A stretch of DNA of 64,000 nt, taken from the NCBI GenBank assembly GCA_000333855.2, contig CM007319.1, forward strand, positions 1,485,205 to 1,549,204, in the 5' to 3' direction. Of this stretch, positions 30,701 to 38,488 are shown piece after piece (position 1 is the first letter of the stretch; every line of letters begins with the position of its first letter). Origin of the DNA: Endotrypanum monterogeii (lineage: Eukaryota > Euglenozoa > Kinetoplastea > Trypanosomatida > Trypanosomatidae). Made by a program: the position numbers and the translations under genes. The notes under the pieces were generated by a model that was given only the letters and a program-made list of their open reading frames with translations, was not told where the DNA came from and did no database searches.

Positions 30701-30918
30701 AGATGGACGGCGGTCGACTTTACTTTGCGCTTCATCTACACGTCGATCTATCGACTCGAAAAGGGGCTGAACCCTCCATGGATGCCGTTATGGAGGAGGA
30801 AAGTCAGTGGGCTTTTCGGGCTTTAAGCGAGCTGCACGTGAGCTGGGCCATGTCATGCACGTGCAATGAGGCCTTGCGCGTGGCTTTCCAGATTGGCTAC
30901 GAGGAGGTGAAGATGTGA
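27715..30918 (+). CDS. Large protein, candidate KICSTOR subunit 2 (C12orf66/DUF2003) homologue
   Basis: A 1067-residue protein. Helical, conserved-looking blocks are separated by Ser/Thr-rich disordered stretches. Blocks include EVMLALLSLTVLASKADPYF, WEQSMDILNYCEAYANYLGG, LELYVLFIQYANLSLRMYLL, VYLPLFYTCCCFTWILQRTF and near the end RYPATLLVLTDNTTRPGRVS with MHFCTPNSIFFILNSGREMD. Their order and pattern parallel human KICS2: an N-terminal helical bundle, then a C-terminal alpha/beta domain with an MTDRTSD-like strand and an HFTIVIIFES-like strand. KICS2 belongs to the KICSTOR scaffold that holds GATOR1 on lysosomes in amino-acid sensing. This match is from memory of the human sequence and is tentative. 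A (GACAAC)4(GTCGAC)3 tract encodes an acidic Asp/Asn/Val run. The frame opens from a TTG; the first ATG is chosen. Confidence 0.7.
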   Translation: MAKYGDPEAHRCILQEIIATSSTQHLISYLKAAAMGSQGSDVGVQMLQGFRERTGPPDSHLEVMLALLSLTVLASKADPYFRAEQKRVREMLSQRRAALVQQADYVMTLRGGGADNSCSSPPTSAAVPHLTMCDSDINTTLPAVIKSTAFATKEEKLTPVQQWEQSMDILNYCEAYANYLGGFTALWYELFGPNYDYAASTEGCPDNDNDNDNVDVDVDDGAEEDGTKAQPTEGGNRVSSSSPLSSLSSQEHSPKERRKPRFREQSSRCPQVPPHLYAVRWGEILTPHRRAWFHGIHNLVKELLVRILHRELPLELYVLFIQYANLSLRMYLLETLAKVFEWTSHCIDVIRYVHVMRQSYNIQCEMLQLQRMWSSFGLYDSHFYSDCGEFNRMYAELQGAFSDQRVVWPVKPATVPPTATSLTGYGTPETVPKARHPQQNPSGTSSTTAVLPPHMPPSAAVSATTQSTSSTAGVGERVCRIFPVCDAAGNISSDAPDAGHSTASRTPEDEALSSASEYGEVTHMPGSTKHAVYLPLFYTCCCFTWILQRTFWSMYGRCALLFESCLGIEAVSQVSSVDCSGGVDKGDAPVLFTTTQPNTWRRAGSVSSGSNANSMAATTFPMGRTDGGAAARVNAVSSSISVTTTQNNLTTRRHALEAHGRARDDDRDIKSKAEALASMGRPPHAPRGYFHSTPLSQHYPEYMVETANTPVPAGVAMNGVEAEAMGAHVTPVAPTPESKDEGRAGEGTAFSWGSVLGRLVQRGQSRQDRLVETAKRNRNAGHVARSSQDAHLALSLLSATLSGCLIADSAAGAGVLEGHTGILSLRSSGVPFHLQYTHREHEARMYDDPSHTCMKDGVDSQGGNTVFFEEFYFLQKTGCYVLSHALRSLTCYPRYPATLLVLTDNTTRPGRVSWFDHKLSILSSSTDDGQVRQGMTPWVLNAVIPHTRLSSNPSLRANQEKALLKHVVFQVAGTTRPRMHFCTPNSIFFILNSGREMDGGRLYFALHLHVDLSTRKGAEPSMDAVMEEESQWAFRALSELHVSWAMSCTCNEALRVAFQIGYEEVKM
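28330..28371 (+). repeat. Hexanucleotide tandem repeat inside the KICS2-like CDS
   Basis: Four GACAAC units followed by three GTCGAC units, read as Asp-Asn and Val-Asp dipeptides. The tract lies in a predicted disordered acidic loop and stays in frame. Confidence 0.9.
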
Positions 30919-32198
30919 TCATCCCTTCGTGTGCGTGTGTGTGTGTGTGTGTGTGCGCCATTGTGCTAAGATGATGTGGCAACGGTTTCCATGCGACGAG
31001 TACCAATCATCCATGAAAAAAAAAAAACACAAATGTCTTTCCGAACTAGTTGCAAGGATGATCAAGTGTGCCCCCGTTACCGGACTAACGAAATGCCAAG
31101 CGCGTTGGCGCAACGCTTGCGAGTGCATGTGACATGTGTTATTTTATTTTTCTTGCATTCTGTTTTTTTTTTTCACGCCGCAACACTTTTGACTTCACCC
31201 TAGAAAAAAAAATCGACCTCTCCCCCTCAAAATCCTTTTTTATTGCAGCTTTCCTAGTATGTCTGTGGCTGGGGATAGTGGAGGACCAGAATTGCTTTGC
31301 TCCCCCCCTCTCCCACTTCAATGCCATGATCTGAACTATTTCGTCACTCACTTTTTAAAATTTCGTTCACGTGGCGATACAGGATTCTCCCTGCCTTGTC
31401 GGCTGGCATTGAGTTTTATTGACTCACTTATCCCTTCCCTGCCGAGGACACCGAAAAGAGGGCTCTGTGCTGCAACTGTGGGCTGCACAGAACGGTCCAG
31501 CATCAGTGACACGCTTCTTTTTTTTTTCGGAGACGGAGTTTTGTATCTGCCCACTTTCTTCCTTTTCTCCCTCACCTCATTTTCCTTACCCTACGCATAC
31601 ACTCGCACATTCTGCACTCTATACAAAGACCTAGAGTTCACAACCATCTTTTCCGAAGGATCTCGCACCCCACGGTGTGGCTCTCTTATTTTATCATCTG
31701 ATCGGGGGTACGCTGCGGCTCTCTTTACATCTTTTTTTTTTCATTTCGCTTTCTTTTTTATTGCCCCCCCCCATCCCGAGTGTCCCTGTCCTTTGCCCTT
31801 ACCATCTCTGTTTTTCCCCGCCTGCGGCTCTTTATCCTGCACTGGGTACATTTCATTATCTGAGATCACCGCTGTACACGCTCTTCTCGTCGATTTCTCT
31901 TTTTTTTTTTTTCGCTCTCCTACACTGCTTTTGCTTGGCTTCAGCGCTTATACTTGAAGTGCTCGACTTCATCAGGGCAGCACGTGCTTTAGCACTACCA
32001 TAGCGAGTTGTGTATGTATACCCTCACATATCTTCTACGAGGAAGCTTCAAAGTCTTTCGCCCCCCCTCCCTCCCTTCCTCCACGCATCAGCAGCACCCA
32101 CAACCGTATTTTTAAATTCTCTTTCGTGCGGGAACCTTTTCCTTTCCGCTCCTGAACTGATAAACTTGTTCTCTTGCTGAGCACCCAATTGCACGAAG
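30919..32198. other. Spacer before the Ser/Thr/Arg-rich gene
   Basis: A (GT)n array lies at about 30931-30956, then T-rich and C/T-rich sequence. A frame open over 31259-31957 is mainly poly-T and pyrimidine translated as Phe/Leu/Ser and is not a gene. A C/T tract at 32056-32083 followed by AG at 32090-32091 is a plausible acceptor for the next CDS. Confidence 0.6.
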
Positions 32199-33995
32199 AT
32201 GAGCACTGGAGTATCCCCTGCACCGAGGCTTCGGCCTCGCTCGGCCAACACGATTCCAGGCAGCGTGTTCAGCACCAAGTCTGTCCCGAGCGTTTCGCAA
32301 AAAGCAGAAGGGAAATCGACGTGTGTTGCCGCAATTACCCCGACAACAGGTCGTCTTCTTAGGGCGAGGACGACGACAACATCCTCGTCCTCTGTGACAC
32401 ACCGTTCTACTCGCGTAGTAAAGCAGGTAGCCCCAACCAAGTCACTTGACGATGTGGTGGGAGTATCTGAGCCTCAGGCGTGCGGTCGCACTCTGGTGGA
32501 GCAGTCAACGAGATCGACCCCCACCTCTCGCCTCGGCCACGGTGGAAAGCCGCCATCATCAACAGTAGTCGAGCCGCAGAGATCTGGAGTGTTTGCCAGG
32601 TTTTCGGATGACGCTGATGTCGTTGTTCCTCCCGTGGCATCACATAACAATGCGGCTTCGCGACTAGGGGCTCCCTCCAGTAAAGTGAGGGATCGAGTAG
32701 AAAAGAACTCTGCATATCTCCGGCATCGGCCGCCAGTAGTGCCACGTGTGGGTGAAACACTCAGCAGCGTGCCGGTGGTACGATCTACTACGATGGGGAC
32801 ATCGGCTATACAACGGACATCAAGTGCCGCCACTATCGTCGCAGCGCCCAGCGCGCCTGGATCTCAGCTTTGCAGTCGAGCCCCCTCCGTCCATGAGAGA
32901 GTGGTTTCCTCATCTCCACTCCGAAATTCGAGACGGACGCGCCAGTACGCTTCTGCGCCAACTTCTCGTCTGAATTCCGTCAACTCACGACTGGCAGATG
33001 AGACGACTCGCCCTCCACGTCAATGGCTCCAACGCCCGCGAACGAGTTCAGTTCACCTAACCATTCCAAAGCGAAGCCAACGGGCATGCACAAATACAGA
33101 TCGTGCGGCTAGCGCTAGCACTGCTATTCACAACTCCTCCGCGGCGGAGACAGCGACGAGGTCGACCACGATGGCGCTTACGATGACGTTGGGGGCACCA
33201 CAGCGCTTCATGGGCATACGTCCGTTTCTGGAAAAAAATGTGACCCCCGCCTGCAGTGGCCTAAAGGCAAGCGTCGCTTCGTGTCCGCGTCCTCTTCAGC
33301 CCTCCTCTCAGGCTGAACTAGGCGTCAAACGAGAGACTTCTAGGGTTCGCGGTGGCAACGGCAGCAGGAGCAACAGCTTAGCTGTCAACTGCACTTCGGT
33401 GAGCGGGATGGCACCACAGGCGTTGTTGCAGGGACAGCAGCATCAGCGCACCTCATCTGCACGGCGCGCAACAGTATCCTCGACTCAAAAGAAAACAACC
33501 CGAAAAGTTGGAATGAATGGGGTTGCTACTGCTATCATAACCTCACCGCCTGTCCTGTCTCAGCAGAGGGACACTGAGTGCCTCGTCCTGTCTTCTTTTT
33601 CGGACTACATGAAAGGACCTGATTCGTCGGTGATACCTGAGGGCCCCATCTCTCCCATCAAGCGGACCGCCACCGCACTTCCGAGCGCTGTGCAGCGTTA
33701 CTCAGTTGCATTATCAGATAAGCCAGCGCGTCTGAGTGATGAGCTTGTCACTCCAATACGTGATGTTGCCTTCGCGAGTCCGTGGATGAAGTCTTTTACG
33801 TCGTCGACCCCCACCAACGGTGGTTGTGGCCGTGACGCCAGCGAAGCCCCTACCATCCCTTACGAAGGTTCCACGGGTCCACGCGTTTCCATGTCAATGT
33901 CGCCGCGTACCGACTTCGACACCTTTTCCGTCTCGGGTCGGCTTAGCGGAGGCACATGTGCTGAGCTTGCCCACGACTGGGTCGGTGGCAGGTAG
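32199..33995 (+). CDS. Ser/Thr/Arg-rich low-complexity protein, function unknown
   Basis: A 598-residue frame with an ATG start, no stops and G/C-biased third positions. It has no recognisable domain, signal peptide or membrane segment. Composition is dominated by Ser, Thr, Arg, Ala and Pro, with recurrent SR/TR/RTSS clusters (RSANTIPGS, RAPSVHERVVSS, RTSSARRATVSS), so it is probably intrinsically disordered and basic. Clusters of Ser/Thr-Pro (SPIKR, TPIRD, SPRTD) near the C-terminus could be proline-directed phosphorylation sites. Such composition is common among trypanosomatid cytoskeletal or RNA-granule proteins, but nothing here decides between them. Confidence 0.72.
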   Translation: MSTGVSPAPRLRPRSANTIPGSVFSTKSVPSVSQKAEGKSTCVAAITPTTGRLLRARTTTTSSSSVTHRSTRVVKQVAPTKSLDDVVGVSEPQACGRTLVEQSTRSTPTSRLGHGGKPPSSTVVEPQRSGVFARFSDDADVVVPPVASHNNAASRLGAPSSKVRDRVEKNSAYLRHRPPVVPRVGETLSSVPVVRSTTMGTSAIQRTSSAATIVAAPSAPGSQLCSRAPSVHERVVSSSPLRNSRRTRQYASAPTSRLNSVNSRLADETTRPPRQWLQRPRTSSVHLTIPKRSQRACTNTDRAASASTAIHNSSAAETATRSTTMALTMTLGAPQRFMGIRPFLEKNVTPACSGLKASVASCPRPLQPSSQAELGVKRETSRVRGGNGSRSNSLAVNCTSVSGMAPQALLQGQQHQRTSSARRATVSSTQKKTTRKVGMNGVATAIITSPPVLSQQRDTECLVLSSFSDYMKGPDSSVIPEGPISPIKRTATALPSAVQRYSVALSDKPARLSDELVTPIRDVAFASPWMKSFTSSTPTNGGCGRDASEAPTIPYEGSTGPRVSMSMSPRTDFDTFSVSGRLSGGTCAELAHDWVGGR

Positions 33996-34262
33996 AGGTG
34001 AGTGTGCCAAGTGGCCCTGCTGATTTCTTTGCACTTCAGCTGCTTCCCTCACTACATCATCTCTGACCTGAAGGCAGGTTTTCCGAATGAACTCCTCACA
34101 TTGCTCTATCCTCATGGTAGAAGCTCTTTATTGAAGGTTTGCCGTGTCGTATCTGGACGTGTATGTTGTTTGCGTTTTCGCGCGAGAGGAGGGTGAGCCA
34201 TACCTGACATTGCAATCAATCAATCAACTCAACGAAAAAAAATGCAGAGACACTCAAAATCC

Positions 34263-34306
<44 letters not shown>

Positions 34307-34796
34307 ACACCGAATTCAGCCTGCATTGGCGTGAATGGGTATCCTGTGGCGAGCCTTCACTCCTCTGCGGGATTGTATGTCTGTGTTTATTAGATTGCTT
34401 GCTTTTCACATCACGCCTCCACACTTTTCAACGCTTCCTTCCTTCTTTACGTGGTCTTCGAGTCACTCCACTGGTGTGTCTATACATTGATCTATCCATC
34501 TATGTAGATATACTTGTGATATGTGCCGGTGTGTGTCCACCAGAGGACGGTAAGATTTCACATCTGAGGAGGAGTGTACCTGACTAGATTTTTTTCATCT
34601 TTTTTTATTTTTATTTTTGTTTTCCAGTATATAATGGTGTAGATTATTAAATTCCCTTCGGACCTTTAGATCTGAAATGACACCGAGAAAGGGCGCCAAA
34701 TGGTACCTTGGAGTGCACACGTAAGGGGCTTTCTGCTGCGCGTGTTTCTGCAACTGTATCGATCCTCTACATGTTGGACTCTTCTTTGCTGATTTT

Positions 34797-35162
34797 CCTT
34801 CCGATTTCTTTGCTTGACTCTGGCCAAGATAGCACTCGAAAGGCGATTCTTTTTCTTTTTATTTCACCTCTGGACAATTTTTTTGTGATTGATTTTTTTT
34901 TTTTCTGTTTGCTAAGCTTCCGCCCTATCTATCTTTTTTTTTTCACTCAAACCCTGTCATCTTCTACTTTCTTCACGCTGCAGTCATGTCGCCACCTTTT
35001 CTCGATTACTTTATCCAATTGCCGCGCAGGTTTTCATTTGTGTACTCTTTCAAGTCAAAACTCTTTTCGAGCCTCCATCTCACGGAAAAATCAAGACCAA
35101 GTAACGATCGAAAGACTCCGTTTTCAAAGCAACAACTGATTCTCAAATTACAGGCAACCCCC
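34797..35162 (+). repeat. Left copy of a ~365-bp direct duplication beside the gap
   Basis: From CCTTCCGATTTCTTTGC to the C run before the CA array, this matches 35316-35681 with an offset of 519 bases. I saw no mismatch by eye. It is probably the unmerged end of one contig rather than a biological repeat. Confidence 0.85.
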
Positions 35163-35165
35163 CCT

Positions 35166-35200
<35 letters not shown>

Positions 35201-35213
35201 CGTCTCTCTTCTT

Positions 35214-35305
35214 CGTGTACGTTCGTCTACGTACGTACGGTACGGTACGTAGTACGTAACGTAACAACAACGAACGAACGTAACGTAAACTACGTAACGT
35301 ACGTC
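35214..35305. other. TACG-periodic low-quality sequence (probable read artefact)
   Basis: About 90 bases composed almost only of ACGT/TACG shuffles (GTACGTACGGTACGGTACGT and similar) ending exactly at the run of Ns. TACG is the nucleotide flow order of 454 pyrosequencing, and failing reads decay into such strings. It has no counterpart at the other side of the gap. Confidence 0.8.
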
Positions 35306-35315
35306 NNNNNNNNNN
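35306..35315. other. Assembly gap (10 Ns)
   Basis: Ten consecutive N characters separate the artefact tail of the left contig from the second copy of the duplicated segment. Confidence 0.99.
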
Positions 35316-35681
35316 CCTTCCGATTTCTTTGCTTGACTCTGGCCAAGATAGCACTCGAAAGGCGATTCTTTTTCTTTTTATTTCACCTCTGGACAATTTT
35401 TTTGTGATTGATTTTTTTTTTTTCTGTTTGCTAAGCTTCCGCCCTATCTATCTTTTTTTTTTTCACTCAAACCCTGTCATCTTCTACTTTCTTCACGCTG
35501 CAGTCATGTCGCCACCTTTTCTCGATTACTTTATCCAATTGCCGCGCAGGTTTTCATTTGTGTACTCTTTCAAGTCAAAACTCTTTTCGAGCCTCCATCT
35601 CACGGAAAAATCAAGACCAAGTAACGATCGAAAGACTCCGTTTTCAAAGCAACAACTGATTCTCAAATTACAGGCAACCCC
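35316..35681 (+). repeat. Right copy of the ~365-bp direct duplication
   Basis: This begins at the first base after the gap and repeats 34797-35162. The CA array that follows differs in detail from that after the left copy (CCCCTACCCACAC against CCCCTCCACAC), and the sequence then continues normally towards PABP2. Confidence 0.85.
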
Positions 35682-35684
35682 CCC

Positions 35685-35716
<32 letters not shown>

Positions 35717-36039
35717 ACTCTGTGTCTTCATTTTCTGTGTATGTGCATGAGGTGGGGATGTGTTGGTCACACACGGCGACATTACATGCTTCGTGTGTGT
35801 CGACCCGTTCGATGCAAGTGCAACGCGCATCTATGGACTGCCTGTCTCCAGCGTCTTGTATGCTATCCCCTCCCCCTTTGCGTGCGCATTTTGCTTGCAT
35901 GTGCAACACTGGTTCCACTCCCTCCCTCTTTCCTTCTCTTCTGTTTCTTACCTGACTCGCGCTTGCACTCCGTTAATCTTTCCTCTCGGCATTGCCGCTG
36001 CGGTTTCGTTTTGTGTTTTTCCACTTTTTATCTTTACCC

Positions 36040-36043
<4 letters not shown>

Positions 36044-36083
<40 letters not shown>
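36044..36083. repeat. CA dinucleotide microsatellite
   Basis: About 20 CA units in the spacer upstream of PABP2. Confidence 0.95.
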
Positions 36084-36085
<2 letters not shown>

Positions 36086-36766
36086 CTCCTTGCTGCTTCT
36101 CAGCTCTTTTTGATAGTTCCCACCCCCCACAAAAACTGAAATAACAAAAAAACAAAAACCAAAAATTCCATAAAAAAATTAAAAAGAGAAAATTTGTGTT
36201 CGCGTAGGATTTTCTTGATTTTTTCCTTTTTTCCTGTTGTCTTCGATTATTTTGCATCTGTCTCTGTCGTCTTGTGTGTGTCTTTCCTTTGTTTCATCCT
36301 TGTCTCCTGTCCCTCCTCATCTTTTCTTCGTCGTGTTTTTACTTGCTTCGAGCTCCTGTTCTTACCATTTTCCTGTGGTACAAACATACACACCTCAACG
36401 TCTACGCCAATTTTTTTCCGACCTCTTGCATCTGCACAGGCGTGTTGAGCCCGTCGACTTTTTATTTACCATCTCTAGTGCACTGCCTTCTGTCTAGCTA
36501 CACTCTTGTAGTCGTTACTTTTGACTCCTCTTTTTTTTTTCTTCTTCTGTGGAGTCCTTCGCGCCTTCGATTGCCGTCCGTCAGCCGCTACAGCTGTACT
36601 TGTTTCCGCTCTCACCCGTTTTACCTTTTGTTATCTTGCCCATCTCTTCTTCGGTGTCCTTTTCTTTCTCTTCTTGTGTGTGTCTGTGTGTTTCCCCCGC
36701 TCTCAAGTAAAGGGTACACCATACAGGAAAAAAAAAAGGAACCGCATCAGGGATCAACTTCAAAAC

Positions 36767-38488
36767 ATGGCGTTCTCTGGTCCGAATCCCTCCATCTGGG
36801 TTGGTGGCCTCGACCCCGATCTGCATGAGCAGAAGCTGTATGATTACTTTGTGCGCATCGGCCCCGTCGCCTCTGTCCGCGTCTGTGTCGACTCTGCCAC
36901 GCAAAAGTCCCTCGGGTACGGCTACGTCAACTTCCAAGACCCCGCCGATGCCGAGAAGGCGCTCGACCAGGCCGGCTCCAAGCTCGGTTCCCGCTACCTT
37001 CGCATCGCCAAGATTCAGCGTGACCCCTCAAAGCGTCGCTCCGGCGTCAACAACATTCTTGTGAAGAAGCTCCCGAAGAGTGTGGATACGTATGCACTGA
37101 AAGAGATGTTCAGCAAGTTCGGCCGCCTCACCGCGATCGGTTTGGCGTGCGACGAAAAGGGTGAGTCCCGCGGCTACGCCCGTATCTCCTTCGAGCGCGA
37201 GGAGTCCGCTGTGGAGGCTGTGAAGGAGATGGACGGGATGGAGATGGACGGCCAGGCCATCGTTGTGGAGCGTTACCAAGCGCAGCATCGTGACGAGCTG
37301 CTGAAGCAGTTCACAAACCTGTACGTCAAGAACTTCGATCCCGCCGTGACAGATGAAAAACTGCGTGCTTTCTTCTCCAAGTACGGCGAGGTGAGCTCCG
37401 CCAAGGTTCGCGACCTGGGTGATGTACCGAGCGATGCTGGCCTCGGCTACGTTGCCTTCGTGAAGCACGAGGACGCAGCCCGCGCTGTTCAGGAGCTGAA
37501 CGGAAAGGAGTGCGAGATTTCAAAGGCCGGCTCACCGCTCGACGTGAGTCGCTTCCGCTCTCGTGAGGAGCGCCAGCGCGACCGCGAGCGCCAGCGTCGG
37601 GAGCGCGCCCAGCAGCACAGCAAGTACCCGAACCTGTACGTCAAGGGATTCGATGACACCGTCACGAGCGAGCGTCTGGAGGAGCTGTTCGAGCGTTACG
37701 GCGAGACTGTATCTGTGACAGTGATGATGGATAAGGAGACGGGAATGTCTCGCTGCTTTGGTTTTGTGTCCATGAAGGATCAGAATGCCGCCTCGCGGGC
37801 TATCCAGGAGCTCAACGGCAGTACCTTCCTCAGCCCTCGCCCCCTCTTCGTGACGTACGCCCTTCGTAAAGACGCCCGCCGCCAAAACCTGGAGGAACGC
37901 AGCAAGCAGTTCCGTGTGCGACAGAACCCGATTGGAGGCCCAAGCATGGGCGCCATGCCGCCAATGGGATTCATGGGTCCGCAGATGTTCAACAACGTCA
38001 ACATGCCGCTCGTGAACCCGCGCGTGCCGATGATGCCCATGAACGGCATGAACGCCATAGGCAGCATGAACGGCATGGGCTACATGAACGGCATGGGTGG
38101 CATGGGGGCCATGGGAGGAATGGGTGGCATGAGTGGTATGGGCCGTCCGATGGCACCGAATGCCATGAGCCAGATGCGTTCTCGCCCCATGCCGCAGAAG
38201 CCACCGATGCAGTCTTTGATGCCGCAGCAACATCCGCAGCCGCTTCCACAGGGACAGAATCTCGCAGCTGTGCTTGCCAACCTCAACCCTGAGCAGCAGA
38301 AGAACGTCCTTGGCGAACGACTCTACAGCTACATTGTGCGCACCCACCCGTCCGTGGCCGCCAAGATCACCGGTATGCTTCTCGAGATGGACAACGCTGA
38401 GATTCTCAATCTGCTGGACTCGCCGGCCATGTTGGACAGCAAGATCGCAGAGGCACAGGATGTGCTGAACCGTCACATGAGCGTCTGA
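36767..38488 (+). CDS. PABP2: Poly(A)-binding protein, PABP2 type
   Basis: A 573-residue protein with the full cytoplasmic PABP architecture: RRM1 (about 9-84, RNP1 LGYGYVNF at 49-56), RRM2 (about 97-170, RGYARISF at 135-142), RRM3 (about 184-262), a basic Arg/Glu/Gln linker (264-285), RRM4 (about 288-366, RCFGFVSM at 329-336), a Met/Gly/Pro-rich linker (about 388-495) and the MLLE/PABC domain (about 505-568, GMLLEMDNAEILNLL). It binds mRNA poly(A) and recruits translation and decay factors through MLLE. From memory, Leishmania has three PABPs and this sequence best fits PABP2. Strong G/C third-position bias suggests high expression. The frame is open further upstream through a pyrimidine tract; MAFSGPNPSIW is the natural start. 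Confidence 0.95.
   Translation: MAFSGPNPSIWVGGLDPDLHEQKLYDYFVRIGPVASVRVCVDSATQKSLGYGYVNFQDPADAEKALDQAGSKLGSRYLRIAKIQRDPSKRRSGVNNILVKKLPKSVDTYALKEMFSKFGRLTAIGLACDEKGESRGYARISFEREESAVEAVKEMDGMEMDGQAIVVERYQAQHRDELLKQFTNLYVKNFDPAVTDEKLRAFFSKYGEVSSAKVRDLGDVPSDAGLGYVAFVKHEDAARAVQELNGKECEISKAGSPLDVSRFRSREERQRDRERQRRERAQQHSKYPNLYVKGFDDTVTSERLEELFERYGETVSVTVMMDKETGMSRCFGFVSMKDQNAASRAIQELNGSTFLSPRPLFVTYALRKDARRQNLEERSKQFRVRQNPIGGPSMGAMPPMGFMGPQMFNNVNMPLVNPRVPMMPMNGMNAIGSMNGMGYMNGMGGMGAMGGMGGMSGMGRPMAPNAMSQMRSRPMPQKPPMQSLMPQQHPQPLPQGQNLAAVLANLNPEQQKNVLGERLYSYIVRTHPSVAAKITGMLLEMDNAEILNLLDSPAMLDSKIAEAQDVLNRHMSV

Larger units (their letters stand above)
33996..36766. other. Spacer upstream of PABP2 with an assembly gap
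   Basis: No convincing gene. Contents are CA arrays at 34265-34310, 35166-35197, 35690-35716 and 36044-36083, a direct duplication (34797-35162 and 35316-35681), a TACG-like artefact (35214-35305) and ten Ns. The right part (36200-36766) is C/T-rich with possible acceptors after the T tract at 36531-36540 and at 36706-36707. Confidence 0.7.

Noticed and set aside
31259..31957. Open frame of 232 codons on the plus strand
   Set aside because: It mostly translates poly-T and C/T-rich spacer into Phe, Ser and Leu, lies in the leader region of the next gene, and has no protein-like composition.
34265..36083. CA arrays considered as a CRISPR-like or tandem gene array
   Set aside because: They are simple dinucleotide repeats without spacers, in a eukaryotic genome.
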